14,977 bases of DNA from Proteiniphilum sp. UBA4084 (GTDB lineage Bacteria > Bacteroidota > Bacteroidia > Bacteroidales > Dysgonomonadaceae): positions 12,387 to 27,363 of the forward strand of contig DFYK01000114.1 of NCBI GenBank assembly GCA_002383605.1, written 5' to 3'. Numbering within the stretch: the stretch's first letter is position 1; each line of letters begins with the position of its first letter. The position numbers were made by a program, and so were the translations under genes. The notes below the pieces were generated by a model. That model did no database searches, was not told the DNA's origin, and saw only the letters and a program-made list of their open reading frames with translations. Of the stretch, positions 6,978 through 14,821 are shown piece by piece.

Positions 6978-7385
6978 TTACAAAGATATATTTTTTCCGT
7001 AAGATCTTCGTTTCCTGAAGAAAATAATTATCAGGACGGTAGCCGTCAGTGAGCCGAGGATATCGGCAATCCAGTCGCCCCACTCGGCGCTGCGCGAAGC
7101 GAAGAAGTACTTCTGCAACAATTCGATGACTCCACCATAGAGGACAGGGACCAGAAAACCCCAGCATATCCACCGCAAGGTGTGTGGATTTCCGCCATGC
7201 ATCCGGTAATAGTCGATCAGTGAAACAGCCGAAAGGAAGAAGAACATGCCGAAGTGTACCAGCTTATCCCATGGAATATTCCCGGGCATATCGGGTACTT
7301 GTGAGGGAGAGATAAGACATGTGGCAATAAAGATAATAAACCCGGTGAGCAACGGCAGGAATGTATATCGGAGTAGTAATTTCAT
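6978..7385 (-). CDS. VanZ-family membrane protein
   Basis: A small integral membrane protein of 135 residues from the chosen start. VanZ is known from teicoplanin-resistance clusters, but most chromosomal VanZ-like proteins have no defined role. Signs of the family are the motif DKLVHFGMFFFLS (40-52), an acidic residue in the third helix (GGVIELLQ), and RSAEWGDWIADILGS (98-112), with four hydrophobic segments at about 5-25, 42-60, 72-90 and 103-122. An in-frame ATG at 7437-7439 would add 18 residues, but it lies upstream of the probable promoter (7414-7421) and those residues look non-coding, so ATG 7383-7385 is preferred. DUF4870 and ftsE genes follow on the same strand. Confidence 0.85.
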   Translation of the reverse strand: MKLLLRYTFLPLLTGFIIFIATCLISPSQVPDMPGNIPWDKLVHFGMFFFLSAVSLIDYYRMHGGNPHTLRWICWGFLVPVLYGGVIELLQKYFFASRSAEWGDWIADILGSLTATVLIIIFFRKRRSYGKNISL

Positions 7386-7553
7386 TCGTGGACAATTAAG
7401 CAGTAAACGATTGCAAAGATAGCAGGGATTTATAAACATATAACTAAAAGAACAGTACAGTTTCGTAAAAAATTTGTTCCTTTGCCTGAAAATGATATGG
7501 AAGCTGCGTCAGCCGCTTCATAATGACAACATAGAGGAATTCCGGAACAAATT
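7386..7553. other. Divergent intergenic region between vanZ-like and S41 protease genes
   Basis: These 168 bp separate two genes pointing away from each other. The vanZ side holds the -7 element at 7414-7421. For the plus strand the nearest match is TTCCTTTG (7477-7484, one mismatch to TAnnTTTG) with no clear -33 element, about 70 bp before the protease start. I see no convincing operator, riboswitch or RNA gene here. Confidence 0.5.
7414..7421 (-). promoter_or_regulatory. Probable -7 promoter element for the vanZ-like gene
   Basis: Minus strand TATCTTTG fits TAnnTTTG, 28 bp before the preferred start, giving a leader of about 20 nt. The -33 side is poorly matched (TATATG region, spacer about 21). 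It is one reason to reject the longer vanZ start. Confidence 0.5.
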
Positions 7554-9266
7554 ATGAGAAAAAGTATTTTTTTTATACTTTCAGCGATTGCAGTGATGCA
7601 GGCTGTGGCACAACCCCCTGCGGAGGACAAGAACCAACGCTATTACGACATCAATAAAAACATCGACATATTCAATTCCGTCCTCAGGGAACTGGATTTG
7701 TTTTACGTTGACAGCATAGCGGTAAACAACCTGGTACAGGGTACCATCAACAACATGCTTACCCGGCTCGACCCCTACACCGAATATTATGCAGAAGAGA
7801 ACATGGGCGATCTGCAATTTCTCACCACGGGTGAGTATGCCGGTATTGGCGCCATCATTTCCCACAATAATGGACGGGTGATCATCAACGAACCTTACGA
7901 AGGTTTACCGGCCGACAAGGCAGGGTTAAAAGCAGGCGACATCATTCTGGAGATCGATGGTGAAGATATGCGCCAGGCCAACGTGAAGCAGGTCAGCGAC
8001 AAGCTGAAAGGCACGCCGGGGATCCCGCTTAAGCTGACCATACAACGACCGGGTGAAAAAAAACAACGAACACTCTCCATTGAGCGTGAAAAGATAGAGA
8101 TGGATCCGATCACCTACGCCGGAATGGTGGACAAGGAAACCGGATACTTTCACTATGGTAGCTTCACGGCCAACAGTGCCGAGCGGGTGAAAGAGACCGT
8201 CACCAAACTCAAACAACAGGGAGCCACTTCCCTGATCATGGACCTGCGGGGTAACGGCGGTGGCATTCTCGATGAAGCGGTGGATGTAGTCAACCTGTTT
8301 GTACCCAAAGGTGAGGAGATCGTTTTCACCCGGGGAAAAGTAAAACAATGGGACCGCTCCTACCACACGCAAAACCAGCCCCTCGATGAAATCATTCCCA
8401 TCGTGGTACTGATCGATACCGGTTCTGCTTCCGCATCGGAGATTGTGGCAGGCAGCCTGCAGGATCTGGATCGTGCGGTGATCGTGGGCAATCGTTCTTT
8501 CGGCAAAGGACTGGTACAGACACCCCGCGATCTTCCTTATGGCGGGAACATCAAAATTACTACTTCCAAATATTACATTCCCAGCGGACGGTGTATACAG
8601 GCACTTGATTATTCACACCGCAATCCCGATGGCAGTGTAGCCCGTGTGCCTGACTCGCTCACCAGTGTCTTCAAAACCAGAAACGGAAGGGAAGTACGCG
8701 ATGGCGGAGGCATCACGCCCGATATCACCGTTCCGCAGGAGGCCGGTGGCACCATTGTATATTATCTGATGGCCGACAACATCATCTTTGATTTTGTAAC
8801 CGGCTGGCTGCAGGAAAACCAGGAAATTGCATCACCTGAGATATTTCGCCTGACCGATACCGACTATGCTAAATTCCGGGAATTTGTGAAGAAGAAAGAT
8901 TTCAAATATGATCAGCTGAGCGAGCGTTCGCTGGAGCAACTCAGAAGCATGATGCAGTTTGAAGGATACATGGATGTGGCCTCAGCAGAATATAAAGCGC
9001 TGGAAGCAAAGCTACAGCCCGATCTCGATCGTGACCTGGAACTATTCGGAGAGCAGATCAGGAAGATGATCGAGTCGGAAATCGTACAGCGTCGCTATTA
9101 CAAAAAAGGAGTACTCATTCACCAGCTCTCCGACGACAAGGTGTTCGACAAAGCCCTGGAGTTGCTTCGCAACCCCGACTCCTATCATTCACTTATCCGG
9201 CCTAAAACAGCAACCATCCCTCCCGCGAAAGAGATTCAGGAGAAAATGAAGGATCAGTACTCATAA
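7554..9266 (+). CDS. S41-family C-terminal processing peptidase (CtpA/Prc-like)
   Basis: A 570-residue exported serine protease. Residues 1-19 are a signal peptide (cleavage expected after AVA, before Q20). A PDZ domain spans about 92-175 (EYAGIGAIISHNNGRVIINE, 94-113; AGLKAGDIILEIDG, 123-136); such domains present the C terminus of substrates. The peptidase S41 core follows, with MDLRGNGGG (229-237) and the catalytic Ser-Lys pair S293 (in GSASASEIVAG) and K318 (in SFGKGLVQT), 25 residues apart as in known CtpA and Prc enzymes. A helical C-terminal extension runs from about 400 to 570. It probably acts in the periplasm on envelope proteins. It stands first of two plus-strand genes; 95 bp without visible signals follow before the CapA gene. 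Confidence 0.95.
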   Translation: MRKSIFFILSAIAVMQAVAQPPAEDKNQRYYDINKNIDIFNSVLRELDLFYVDSIAVNNLVQGTINNMLTRLDPYTEYYAEENMGDLQFLTTGEYAGIGAIISHNNGRVIINEPYEGLPADKAGLKAGDIILEIDGEDMRQANVKQVSDKLKGTPGIPLKLTIQRPGEKKQRTLSIEREKIEMDPITYAGMVDKETGYFHYGSFTANSAERVKETVTKLKQQGATSLIMDLRGNGGGILDEAVDVVNLFVPKGEEIVFTRGKVKQWDRSYHTQNQPLDEIIPIVVLIDTGSASASEIVAGSLQDLDRAVIVGNRSFGKGLVQTPRDLPYGGNIKITTSKYYIPSGRCIQALDYSHRNPDGSVARVPDSLTSVFKTRNGREVRDGGGITPDITVPQEAGGTIVYYLMADNIIFDFVTGWLQENQEIASPEIFRLTDTDYAKFREFVKKKDFKYDQLSERSLEQLRSMMQFEGYMDVASAEYKALEAKLQPDLDRDLELFGEQIRKMIESEIVQRRYYKKGVLIHQLSDDKVFDKALELLRNPDSYHSLIRPKTATIPPAKEIQEKMKDQYS

Positions 9267-9361
9267 ATCGAACATGGGTTGATTGTTCAGGTGTGCGTCT
9301 CAGAGCCGAAATTTAGAGTGTAGGATCAACAGTATTGTGCTCCGGAATTTGAGGTTTGAGC

Positions 9362-10423
9362 ATGGAACGAGCAACAACAATATTACTTTTCTTTTGTTTC
9401 TGTCTGGGGGTAACACCACAGGAGAGCCGTGTGACCCTGCTCTTTGCCGGTGATGCAATGCAGCATCTGCCGCAGGTGCAGGGTGCAAGAAATGAAGATG
9501 GAAGCTTTGCATACGACTCCTGCTTCTATCTGGTGAAGGAACGCATTTCGGCTGCCGACATCGCAGGATTGAACTTTGAAACCACGCTTGGTGCGGTTCC
9601 ATATACCGGTTACCCGCTTTTCAGTTCCCCCGATGCATTTGCTTTCAGCCTGAGAGATGCGGGGTTCGACATTTTCTTTCAGGCCAACAATCACGCGCTC
9701 GACCGGGGTCGGAAGGGGCTGGAACGAACCATCGACCTGCTCGACTCAATCGGCATCAAACACACAGGCACCTTCAGGACAGAAGCCGCACGTTCCTTAT
9801 ACTACCCGCTCATGGTCATCAAAAAAGGAATTCGCATTGCTTTTTTGAACTACACCTACGATACCAACGGATTGCCTGTGCAGGAGCCCAACAAGGTGAA
9901 TGTGACCGATACCAATCTCATCATACAGGATATTCGTCACACACAACTGTACAAGCCCGACATCATCGTTGCCCAGATGCACTGGGGAGAAGAATATCGG
10001 ACAACTCCTTCCTTTGAGCAGCGGGAACTGGCCATTTTTTTACTGAGCCAGGGCGTTCGCATCATCATCGGGCATCACCCGCATGTAGTACAACCCATTG
10101 TAATGAAGAAGAAAGAAGGTGAAATTCAACATGTTGTTTACTATTCCCTGGGAAACTTTATTTCAAATCAACAGCAATTACACACCGAGGGAGGCATGAT
10201 GGCGGAGATTGTGATCAGCAAAAAAGACGCCGCGTCGCCGGTTGTCATCGAAAAGTGCGACCACGCATTGGTGTGGGTACAAAAAAGGATAAACAACGGG
10301 AAAGTTCACTTCAGCCTTGTTCCATCGTGGGAAGTCGATAAACAATCGATGGGTGAAGAAGACAAACAAAAAATGGATAAGTTTGTTGAGAACATGGGAA
10401 ACATTCTTCAACAGGAATTATAA
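9362..10423 (+). CDS. CapA-family (PgsA-like) metallophosphatase-fold protein
   Basis: A 353-residue protein of the CapA/PGA_cap family, which is named for poly-gamma-glutamate capsule synthesis and has a calcineurin-like metallophosphatase fold. No capsule genes are nearby, so the substrate is open. Conserved motifs are GDAM (30-33), NFETTLG (71-77), NNHALDRG (109-116), HWGEEY (207-212), GHHPHVVQ (237-244) and YSLGNF (261-266). The His/Asp/Asn residues are the likely metal ligands. Residues 4-17 are hydrophobic and may be a signal peptide or anchor. The ATG at 9362 is preferred over an in-frame TTG two codons upstream. Confidence 0.92.
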   Translation: MERATTILLFFCFCLGVTPQESRVTLLFAGDAMQHLPQVQGARNEDGSFAYDSCFYLVKERISAADIAGLNFETTLGAVPYTGYPLFSSPDAFAFSLRDAGFDIFFQANNHALDRGRKGLERTIDLLDSIGIKHTGTFRTEAARSLYYPLMVIKKGIRIAFLNYTYDTNGLPVQEPNKVNVTDTNLIIQDIRHTQLYKPDIIVAQMHWGEEYRTTPSFEQRELAIFLLSQGVRIIIGHHPHVVQPIVMKKKEGEIQHVVYYSLGNFISNQQQLHTEGGMMAEIVISKKDAASPVVIEKCDHALVWVQKRINNGKVHFSLVPSWEVDKQSMGEEDKQKMDKFVENMGNILQQEL

Positions 10424-10441
10424 ATCATGCTCATGGGACTA

Positions 10442-10619
10442 ATGGAATTTATCATACGAATATTGGCCGCCACCGCCGCAGGTGGCGCACTGGGAATTGG
10501 CTGCTGCCACAGTATTGATCATTTTCGTCAACACCGTTTTCAAGAAAGCAAATATCTGGTTTCGGAAAAATCCGAGAAAAGGGGAAAAAACCGGTGAAGA
10601 CAAAGATTTGTTCGAGTAA
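10442..10619 (+). pseudogene. Probable MgtC/SapB-family remnant with internal deletion
   Basis: From the ATG at 10442 (in-frame ATGs also at 10427 and 10433) the sequence reads MEFIIRILAATAAGGALGIG, which looks like the N terminus of MgtC/SapB membrane proteins (normally continuing as GLERE...). The frame then degenerates and stops at 10595-10597. In the next frame, from about 10493 to the stop at 10617-10619, it reads WELAAATVLIIFVNTVFKKA and a basic tail, which looks like a later membrane helix and C terminus of the same kind of protein. The middle, roughly 100 or more residues, is missing. It sits 18 bp after the CapA gene on the same strand. An alternative is a real 51-residue one-helix protein from the first frame. 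Family assignment is from pattern memory. Confidence 0.5.
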
Positions 10620-10631
10620 AAAAACAAAAGA

Positions 10632-11480
10632 TTACATAATCTGCGATACCAAAATCCCGGCGCAAGATTTCTGTCCCAAACAATAGTCGCTGAGTGTTTT
10701 TTCGTCGATCACCACCTTTTGCCGGGCACTGGAAGCATGAATGAAAGTCAGCCTGTCCCCTTCACGAAAAGCAAAACCTGTATGTGAAACATCCAAACCG
10801 CGGATGTCGGTGGTAAAGCCAATCATCGCCATGTGCGGAATCAGGGGTGCGGTGATGGCTATATTTGCTTTGGGAAGAAAGGCAAAACCACCCCTGCCGT
10901 TGATCTCCTTCTCCCTCACGACAATCGCCTGCAGTGTGGCATCATCTTCCTTCAACTGCCTGTAGGACTCCCTGTGAGCAGACATAAAACCGATGGTTTT
11001 CTCTTCCATTCTTCCTCCCAGGGCGACCGATATGTTTTTCAACTTTCCGTTTCGTTCGTTTTCATATATCCAATCGGAAGTATAGTGAAGGCGCGAAGCA
11101 TATCCGTTGATTTCGCCGTTGCGGTATCGGATATGTTGCAATTCGTTCAGATAGGTATTAAATGCAGGAATTGCCGACGATGCAGTACGGGATAGTGCGA
11201 TCACCGTTTCAACGAACGTGGTGCAATCGAACACACGCAGGTTCACCACGAGTGTTTCCCCCTCAATTGTTTCGAGTGTATGGGCCACATACGGTTTCCC
11301 AAGAAAGAAGGTAGCCGTCTTCTCCAGCATCTCTGTTTTGGAGAGATTTTTAAAAGGTTTTATGTAGGAGAGATATTGATGAAAAATCTGCAGATCTTCG
11401 GGGGTAAACTGCGCTTTCGGCTGCGCAGACATCACGCCGGCAGCCAAAAACATGCTTATCATAAAGAAGATTGACTTCAT
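10632..11480 (-). CDS. DUF1460 family exported cell-wall amidase (NlpC/P60-like fold)
   Basis: A 282-residue protein with a signal peptide (1-19, cleavage before Q20). DUF1460 proteins are papain-like (NlpC/P60 superfamily) hydrolases typical of Bacteroidota and are linked to cleavage of muropeptides in the periplasm as N-acetylmuramoyl-L-alanine amidases. The probable nucleophile is C86 in FDCTTFVET (84-92), followed by the conserved RLHYTSDWI (130-138), IPHMAMIGF (214-222), and DVSHTGFAF with H233 (230-238); IHAS (247-250) may supply a further polar residue. It lies 28 bp after the stop of the Lys/Glu-rich small gene, on the same strand as slyD and aroC. It converges with the mgtC remnant, with no clear terminator between. 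Confidence 0.87.
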   Translation of the reverse strand: MKSIFFMISMFLAAGVMSAQPKAQFTPEDLQIFHQYLSYIKPFKNLSKTEMLEKTATFFLGKPYVAHTLETIEGETLVVNLRVFDCTTFVETVIALSRTASSAIPAFNTYLNELQHIRYRNGEINGYASRLHYTSDWIYENERNGKLKNISVALGGRMEEKTIGFMSAHRESYRQLKEDDATLQAIVVREKEINGRGGFAFLPKANIAITAPLIPHMAMIGFTTDIRGLDVSHTGFAFREGDRLTFIHASSARQKVVIDEKTLSDYCLGQKSCAGILVSQIM

Positions 11481-11508
11481 TGTTCAAATAAAAGCAATTA
11501 CCTCTTGC

Positions 11509-11910
11509 TCATTTTTTTTGCTCTTTTATCTTGTTCTTCCGTATTTTCTCGTTTTGCTTGTAATTTTTTTTGTTATCCTTCTCCCATTCTTTCATCATCT
11601 TCTGCTCTCTTTTGGCTATTTCCTTATCCCTTTTTTCAATCTCTTTATTAATTTTTTTCATTTCTTTGTCGGAGTAGGGTTCGAGGAATAACAACCGATC
11701 GTTCATCTGAACACGGTTACGAAGTGCAATGCCCGGGTTGTGGTAGCGTCCGTAGTCGTCATAAATATCTCTCCAGTACCGATTTTTGTTGCTCATCATC
11801 GCTTTCATCCGATGAAACTCAGCCGATCCGGGCTTAATGCCATAACGCTTGGCGATAACTCCAAAAGGTTTATTTTGTCGCCGGACACCATGGCTGTTTC
11901 GTTTTGGCAA
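11509..11910 (-). CDS. Lys/Glu-rich hypothetical protein overlapping the 3' end of aroC
   Basis: The open frame gives up to 133 residues. It can only start at a TTG (11908-11910), because an in-frame stop lies eight codons upstream, or at an ATG at 11806-11808 (99 residues). With the TTG it overlaps aroC by 41 bp in another frame. Residues about 15-36 (FGVIAKRYGIKPGSAEFHRM) look like real protein sequence, which favours translation from before the ATG, so the true 5' end may be altered or lost. Residues about 80-133 are a highly charged run of Lys, Glu and Asn, probably a coiled coil or long helix ending in a basic tail. No signal peptide or known motif is seen; I do not recognise it. Confidence 0.55.
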   Translation of the reverse strand: MPKRNSHGVRRQNKPFGVIAKRYGIKPGSAEFHRMKAMMSNKNRYWRDIYDDYGRYHNPGIALRNRVQMNDRLLFLEPYSDKEMKKINKEIEKRDKEIAKREQKMMKEWEKDNKKNYKQNEKIRKNKIKEQKK

Positions 11911-12958
11911 GCAGGAAATAATCCATGATGGTCATGGCAGCCATTGCTTCCACGATGGGTACAGCCCTGGGCAAAACGCAGGGATCGTGTCTCCCACGGG
12001 CCTTGAGGATGGTATCCTTTCCATGAATATCCACCGATTGTTGTTCGGTGAGGATAGTGGATACCGGTTTAAAAGCCACCCTGAAATAAATATCCTGCCC
12101 GTTTGAGATGCCTGCCTGAATACCGCCGGAATGGTTTGTACGGGTACTTATTTTGCCATGGTCATCGTAAAACGAATCGTTCATCTCGGAACCGCGTCCG
12201 ATAACATTGAATCCCATGCCGTACTCAAAACCCTTGACCGCGTTGATGCCCAGCATGGCCGAACCGAGGGCTGCATGTAACTTCCCAAAGACCGGCTCTC
12301 CGAGGCCCACAGGTGTTCCTTTGATGACCCAGGTGATGATCCCGCCAATGGTATCGCCCTGATAGCGAACCTCATTGATGAGTTTGATCATCTTTTCCGC
12401 TACCTCGGGATCGGGACAGCGTACCATGTTTTCTTCGGTGCGTGAGAGGTCGTATTTTTTGTAATCGTTCTCCAGCGCGATCTCTCCTACCTGGGAAGTA
12501 AAAGCGGTAATGTCAATCTGGTACTGACGGAGCCACAACTTGGCCACCGCACCGGCCACAATGCGCGCAATGGTCTCCCGGGCAGATGAACGCCCCCCCC
12601 CACGGTGGTCGCGTAGACCATATTTCTGTTGATAGGTGAAATCGGCATGCGACGGACGAAATACCTCCCTGAGGTTGTCGTAGTCGGACGATTGCTGGTT
12701 TTCATTTCGCACAATGAAGCCAATAGGGGCTCCCGTTGTTTTACCTTCAAATATTCCGGAGAGCAATTCCACCTTGTCCGACTCATTTCTGGGCGTAGTT
12801 ATGCGCGATTGTCCCGGGCGTCGTCTGTCCAGTTCGGCCTGAATAAAATCCATATCAATCTCCAATCCCGGCGGACAGCCGTCTATCACGCCACCTACCG
12901 CTGCGCCATGCGACTCACCAAAAGAAGTCAGTCTATATATCGTTCCAAAAGTGTTCAT
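11870..12958 (-). CDS. aroC: Chorismate synthase
   Basis: A 362-residue cytosolic enzyme that converts 5-enolpyruvylshikimate-3-phosphate to chorismate, the last shikimate-pathway step, using reduced FMN. Family motifs are all present: FGESHG (13-18), RRRPGQSRITTPRNESD (45-61), DHRGGGRSSARET (117-129), SGGIQAGISNG (277-287) and FKPVSTI (296-302). RGRHDPCVLPRAVPIVEAM (321-339) is the conserved C-terminal block. The gene starts 8 bp after slyD. The last residues, roughly KTKQPWCPATK, overlap the next reading frame. Codons 120-122 (GGG GGG GGG) form a run of nine G on the coding strand. Confidence 0.97.
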   Translation of the reverse strand: MNTFGTIYRLTSFGESHGAAVGGVIDGCPPGLEIDMDFIQAELDRRRPGQSRITTPRNESDKVELLSGIFEGKTTGAPIGFIVRNENQQSSDYDNLREVFRPSHADFTYQQKYGLRDHRGGGRSSARETIARIVAGAVAKLWLRQYQIDITAFTSQVGEIALENDYKKYDLSRTEENMVRCPDPEVAEKMIKLINEVRYQGDTIGGIITWVIKGTPVGLGEPVFGKLHAALGSAMLGINAVKGFEYGMGFNVIGRGSEMNDSFYDDHGKISTRTNHSGGIQAGISNGQDIYFRVAFKPVSTILTEQQSVDIHGKDTILKARGRHDPCVLPRAVPIVEAMAAMTIMDYFLLAKTKQPWCPATK

Positions 12959-12966
12959 TTTCCCAA

Positions 12967-13569
12967 TCAGCAGTTACACCCCGATCCGCAACCTCCGCCG
13001 GAAGAACCACAACCACAAGCATCATCACTTCCGCTGCCTTCACCACAGGAACTGCAACCACCCGAGCCGCAACCGCAGCTTCCGCCGCCGAACAGTGCGG
13101 CGATCTCTTCAGCCGTGGCCTCGCGTACCTCCATCACCTTTCCATCAAAATGCATCGTCTCACCTGCCAGCGGATGGTTAAAATCCATGGTCACCTGATT
13201 TTCACCGATCGAGACCACAGAGCCCATCAGTCGGTTTCCCGAGGAATCCATCATCGGCAGTGTATTGCCTTCAAAGAGCATTTCCTCATCAATCTTCCCA
13301 TCGACTTCAAAAATATTTTTCGGAAGTTCGATGATTTTGTTTTCGTCATAATCACCGTAAGCCTCTTCCGGCGTCAGGTGAAAAGAAAATGAATCACCTG
13401 TTGAAAGGCCATCAATCTGTTTTTCAAATGCTTCCAGCATGGAGTTGGTGCCAAAGATAAACGCCAGTGGCTTTTCGGCAGTAGCCTGTTCCATCAATTC
13501 ACGTTCTTCGCCCTCACCCACATTTAAATCGTATGTAAGTGTGACATATTTGTTGTCTGAAATTTTCAT
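12967..13569 (-). CDS. slyD: FKBP-type peptidyl-prolyl isomerase SlyD with Cys-rich tail
   Basis: A 200-residue cytosolic folding factor. SlyD catalyses prolyl cis-trans isomerisation, acts as a chaperone through its insert-in-flap domain, and binds nickel or other metals through its tail. Residues about 6-70 and 125-150 make the FKBP domain (KPLAFIFG, 33-40; LTPEEAYGDYDE, 65-76). Residues about 71-125 are the insert-in-flap domain. From 161 the tail is Gly, Ser and Cys with nine cysteines (165, 167, 172, 175, 185, 187, 194, 198, 200) and no histidine, unlike the His-rich tail of E. coli SlyD. It is followed by aroC after 8 bp, so the two are probably cotranscribed. 65 bp separate it from the PatB-like gene upstream. 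Confidence 0.93.
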   Translation of the reverse strand: MKISDNKYVTLTYDLNVGEGEERELMEQATAEKPLAFIFGTNSMLEAFEKQIDGLSTGDSFSFHLTPEEAYGDYDENKIIELPKNIFEVDGKIDEEMLFEGNTLPMMDSSGNRLMGSVVSIGENQVTMDFNHPLAGETMHFDGKVMEVREATAEEIAALFGGGSCGCGSGGCSSCGEGSGSDDACGCGSSGGGCGSGCNC

Positions 13570-13634
13570 CCTGTTTTTCTATTTTATATCTATGATTGAT
13601 CTATCCTTTTGAAACAATCTTTATGGAACGATGT

Positions 13635-14807
13635 TTATTCATCCACCGCTTTTTTTAGATTATTTAGTGCTTTCTCCAGCACCGATCGCCTGGTTCCCAC
13701 ATTGAGCCGCATAAAGCCTTCACCACCCTGTCCAAATATCGTACCATCGTTCAATGCCAGGTGTGCCTTCTTTACAAACAGGCTTACCAGCTCGGGCTGG
13801 GAAAGGTTTAATGCACGACAATCGAGCCACACCAGAAAGGAAGCTTCCGGCAGGATGGCTTTTATCTGCGGGATATGCTCCTTCAGATAATTATCTACAA
13901 AATCCACATTGCCCTGCACATAATCATTCATCTGGTCGAGCCACTCTTCCCCTTCTTCGTAGGCTGCCGTCGTGGAAGTATAGGCAAAGATGGTTCCCTG
14001 AGAAAGCTCGCGTGGTTCCAGGTAACCCAGGTATTGATCCCTGATCTTTTTGTTGGGTATGACTGAAAACGAACTGACGATGCCGGCTATGTTGAACGAC
14101 TTGCTGGGCGCCATCAGGGTCAGGCTTATTTCTTCGGCTTTTGCCGATACGGAGGCAAAGGGAATATGGGTGAAGCCCGACAATGCCATGTCGGCATGAA
14201 TTTCATCCGAGAGAACCATCACGTCATTATCGTAACAGATATCTGCCAGCTCACGCAGCTCGGCGCCGTTCCATACCCTTCCTCCAGGATTGTGGGGGTT
14301 GGATAAGATAAGCATCTTGCATGTATGCCGGGAGAGAATATCGCGAAGTCCGTCAAAATCCATCCGATACTGTCCGTCCTTCAAGGTCAGGGGATTGTTG
14401 ATCACATTCCGCTTCAAAGCAGTGGGCACCAGACGAAACGGATGATATACCGGAGGTTGTATGATGATGCTGTCTCCCTTTTCCGTGAATACATCCAGGG
14501 CAAAGGCAATTCCCTTTACCACACCGGGGACAAAGTTGATATGTTCCTTCAGCACCTCCCACCCATGACGTTTTTTTAGCCATTTGACAATGGAACTGAG
14601 ATAGTTTTCAGGAGGGACCGTGTAACCGAATATGCCATGCTCCACTCTTTTTTGTAACGCTTCTATGATGGCGGGGGGCGACTTGAAATCGGTGTCGGCC
14701 ACCCACAGGGGTATCAGGTCCGGATCGCCGTACAATGTTTTCAGTTTATCCTGTTTTACACTGTCGGTATGGGACCGGTCGATTATTTCGTCGAAATTGT
14801 ACTTCAT
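13635..14807 (-). CDS. PatB/MalY-type PLP enzyme, probable cystathionine beta-lyase
   Basis: A 390-residue fold-type I PLP enzyme of the MalY/PatB class. Members cleave cystathionine or cysteine conjugates (C-S lyase) or act as aminotransferases; the beta-lyase role in methionine synthesis is the usual assignment. Residue numbers are from the ATG at 14805-14807: KYNFDEIIDR at the N terminus, WVADTDF (35-41), SNPHNPGGR (169-177, PLP-binding Asn), SDEIHAD (200-206, Asp to the PLP nitrogen), and APSKSFNIAG with the Schiff-base lysine K236. NVGTRR (about 372) holds the carboxylate-binding arginine. An in-frame TTG six codons upstream overlaps the previous stop and is less likely. It lies 14 bp after the partial gene at the right edge, so probably in one transcript. 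Confidence 0.9.
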   Translation of the reverse strand: MKYNFDEIIDRSHTDSVKQDKLKTLYGDPDLIPLWVADTDFKSPPAIIEALQKRVEHGIFGYTVPPENYLSSIVKWLKKRHGWEVLKEHINFVPGVVKGIAFALDVFTEKGDSIIIQPPVYHPFRLVPTALKRNVINNPLTLKDGQYRMDFDGLRDILSRHTCKMLILSNPHNPGGRVWNGAELRELADICYDNDVMVLSDEIHADMALSGFTHIPFASVSAKAEEISLTLMAPSKSFNIAGIVSSFSVIPNKKIRDQYLGYLEPRELSQGTIFAYTSTTAAYEEGEEWLDQMNDYVQGNVDFVDNYLKEHIPQIKAILPEASFLVWLDCRALNLSQPELVSLFVKKAHLALNDGTIFGQGGEGFMRLNVGTRRSVLEKALNNLKKAVDE

Positions 14808-14821
14808 ATGATCAGAAAAAT

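Noticed and set aside
6971..6980. Perfect Shine-Dalgarno-like TAAGGAGGTT on the minus strand after the vanZ stop
   Set aside because: The next start codon is about 30 bp away and no usable start lies at normal spacing, so it is probably chance.
6981..6988. TATCTTTG (-7 like) on the minus strand before the DUF4870 gene
   Set aside because: It lies within the last vanZ codons and has no TTTG at the -33 distance; too weak to list as a promoter.
7386..7439. Longer vanZ start at 7439
   Set aside because: The added 18 residues fall over the probable promoter and resemble non-coding sequence; the ATG at 7385 gives a normal VanZ-like protein.
9267..9361. Possible regulatory structure between S41 and capA-like genes
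   Set aside because: Only a distant 6-bp inverted match (GTTGAT/ATCAAC) was found; no terminator or promoter motif stands out.
10562..10575. TCGGA-AAAA-TCCGA hairpin between the convergent genes
   Set aside because: Only 5 bp of stem and no T-run on either side, so not a convincing terminator.
10439..10627. Minus-strand 62-codon open frame
   Set aside because: It lies antisense to the mgtC-like remnant, whose plus-strand translation makes better sense.
12629..13198. Plus-strand 189-codon frame rich in Pro and Gln
   Set aside because: It is antisense to aroC and the Cys/Gly-rich slyD tail, which have unmistakable conserved motifs.
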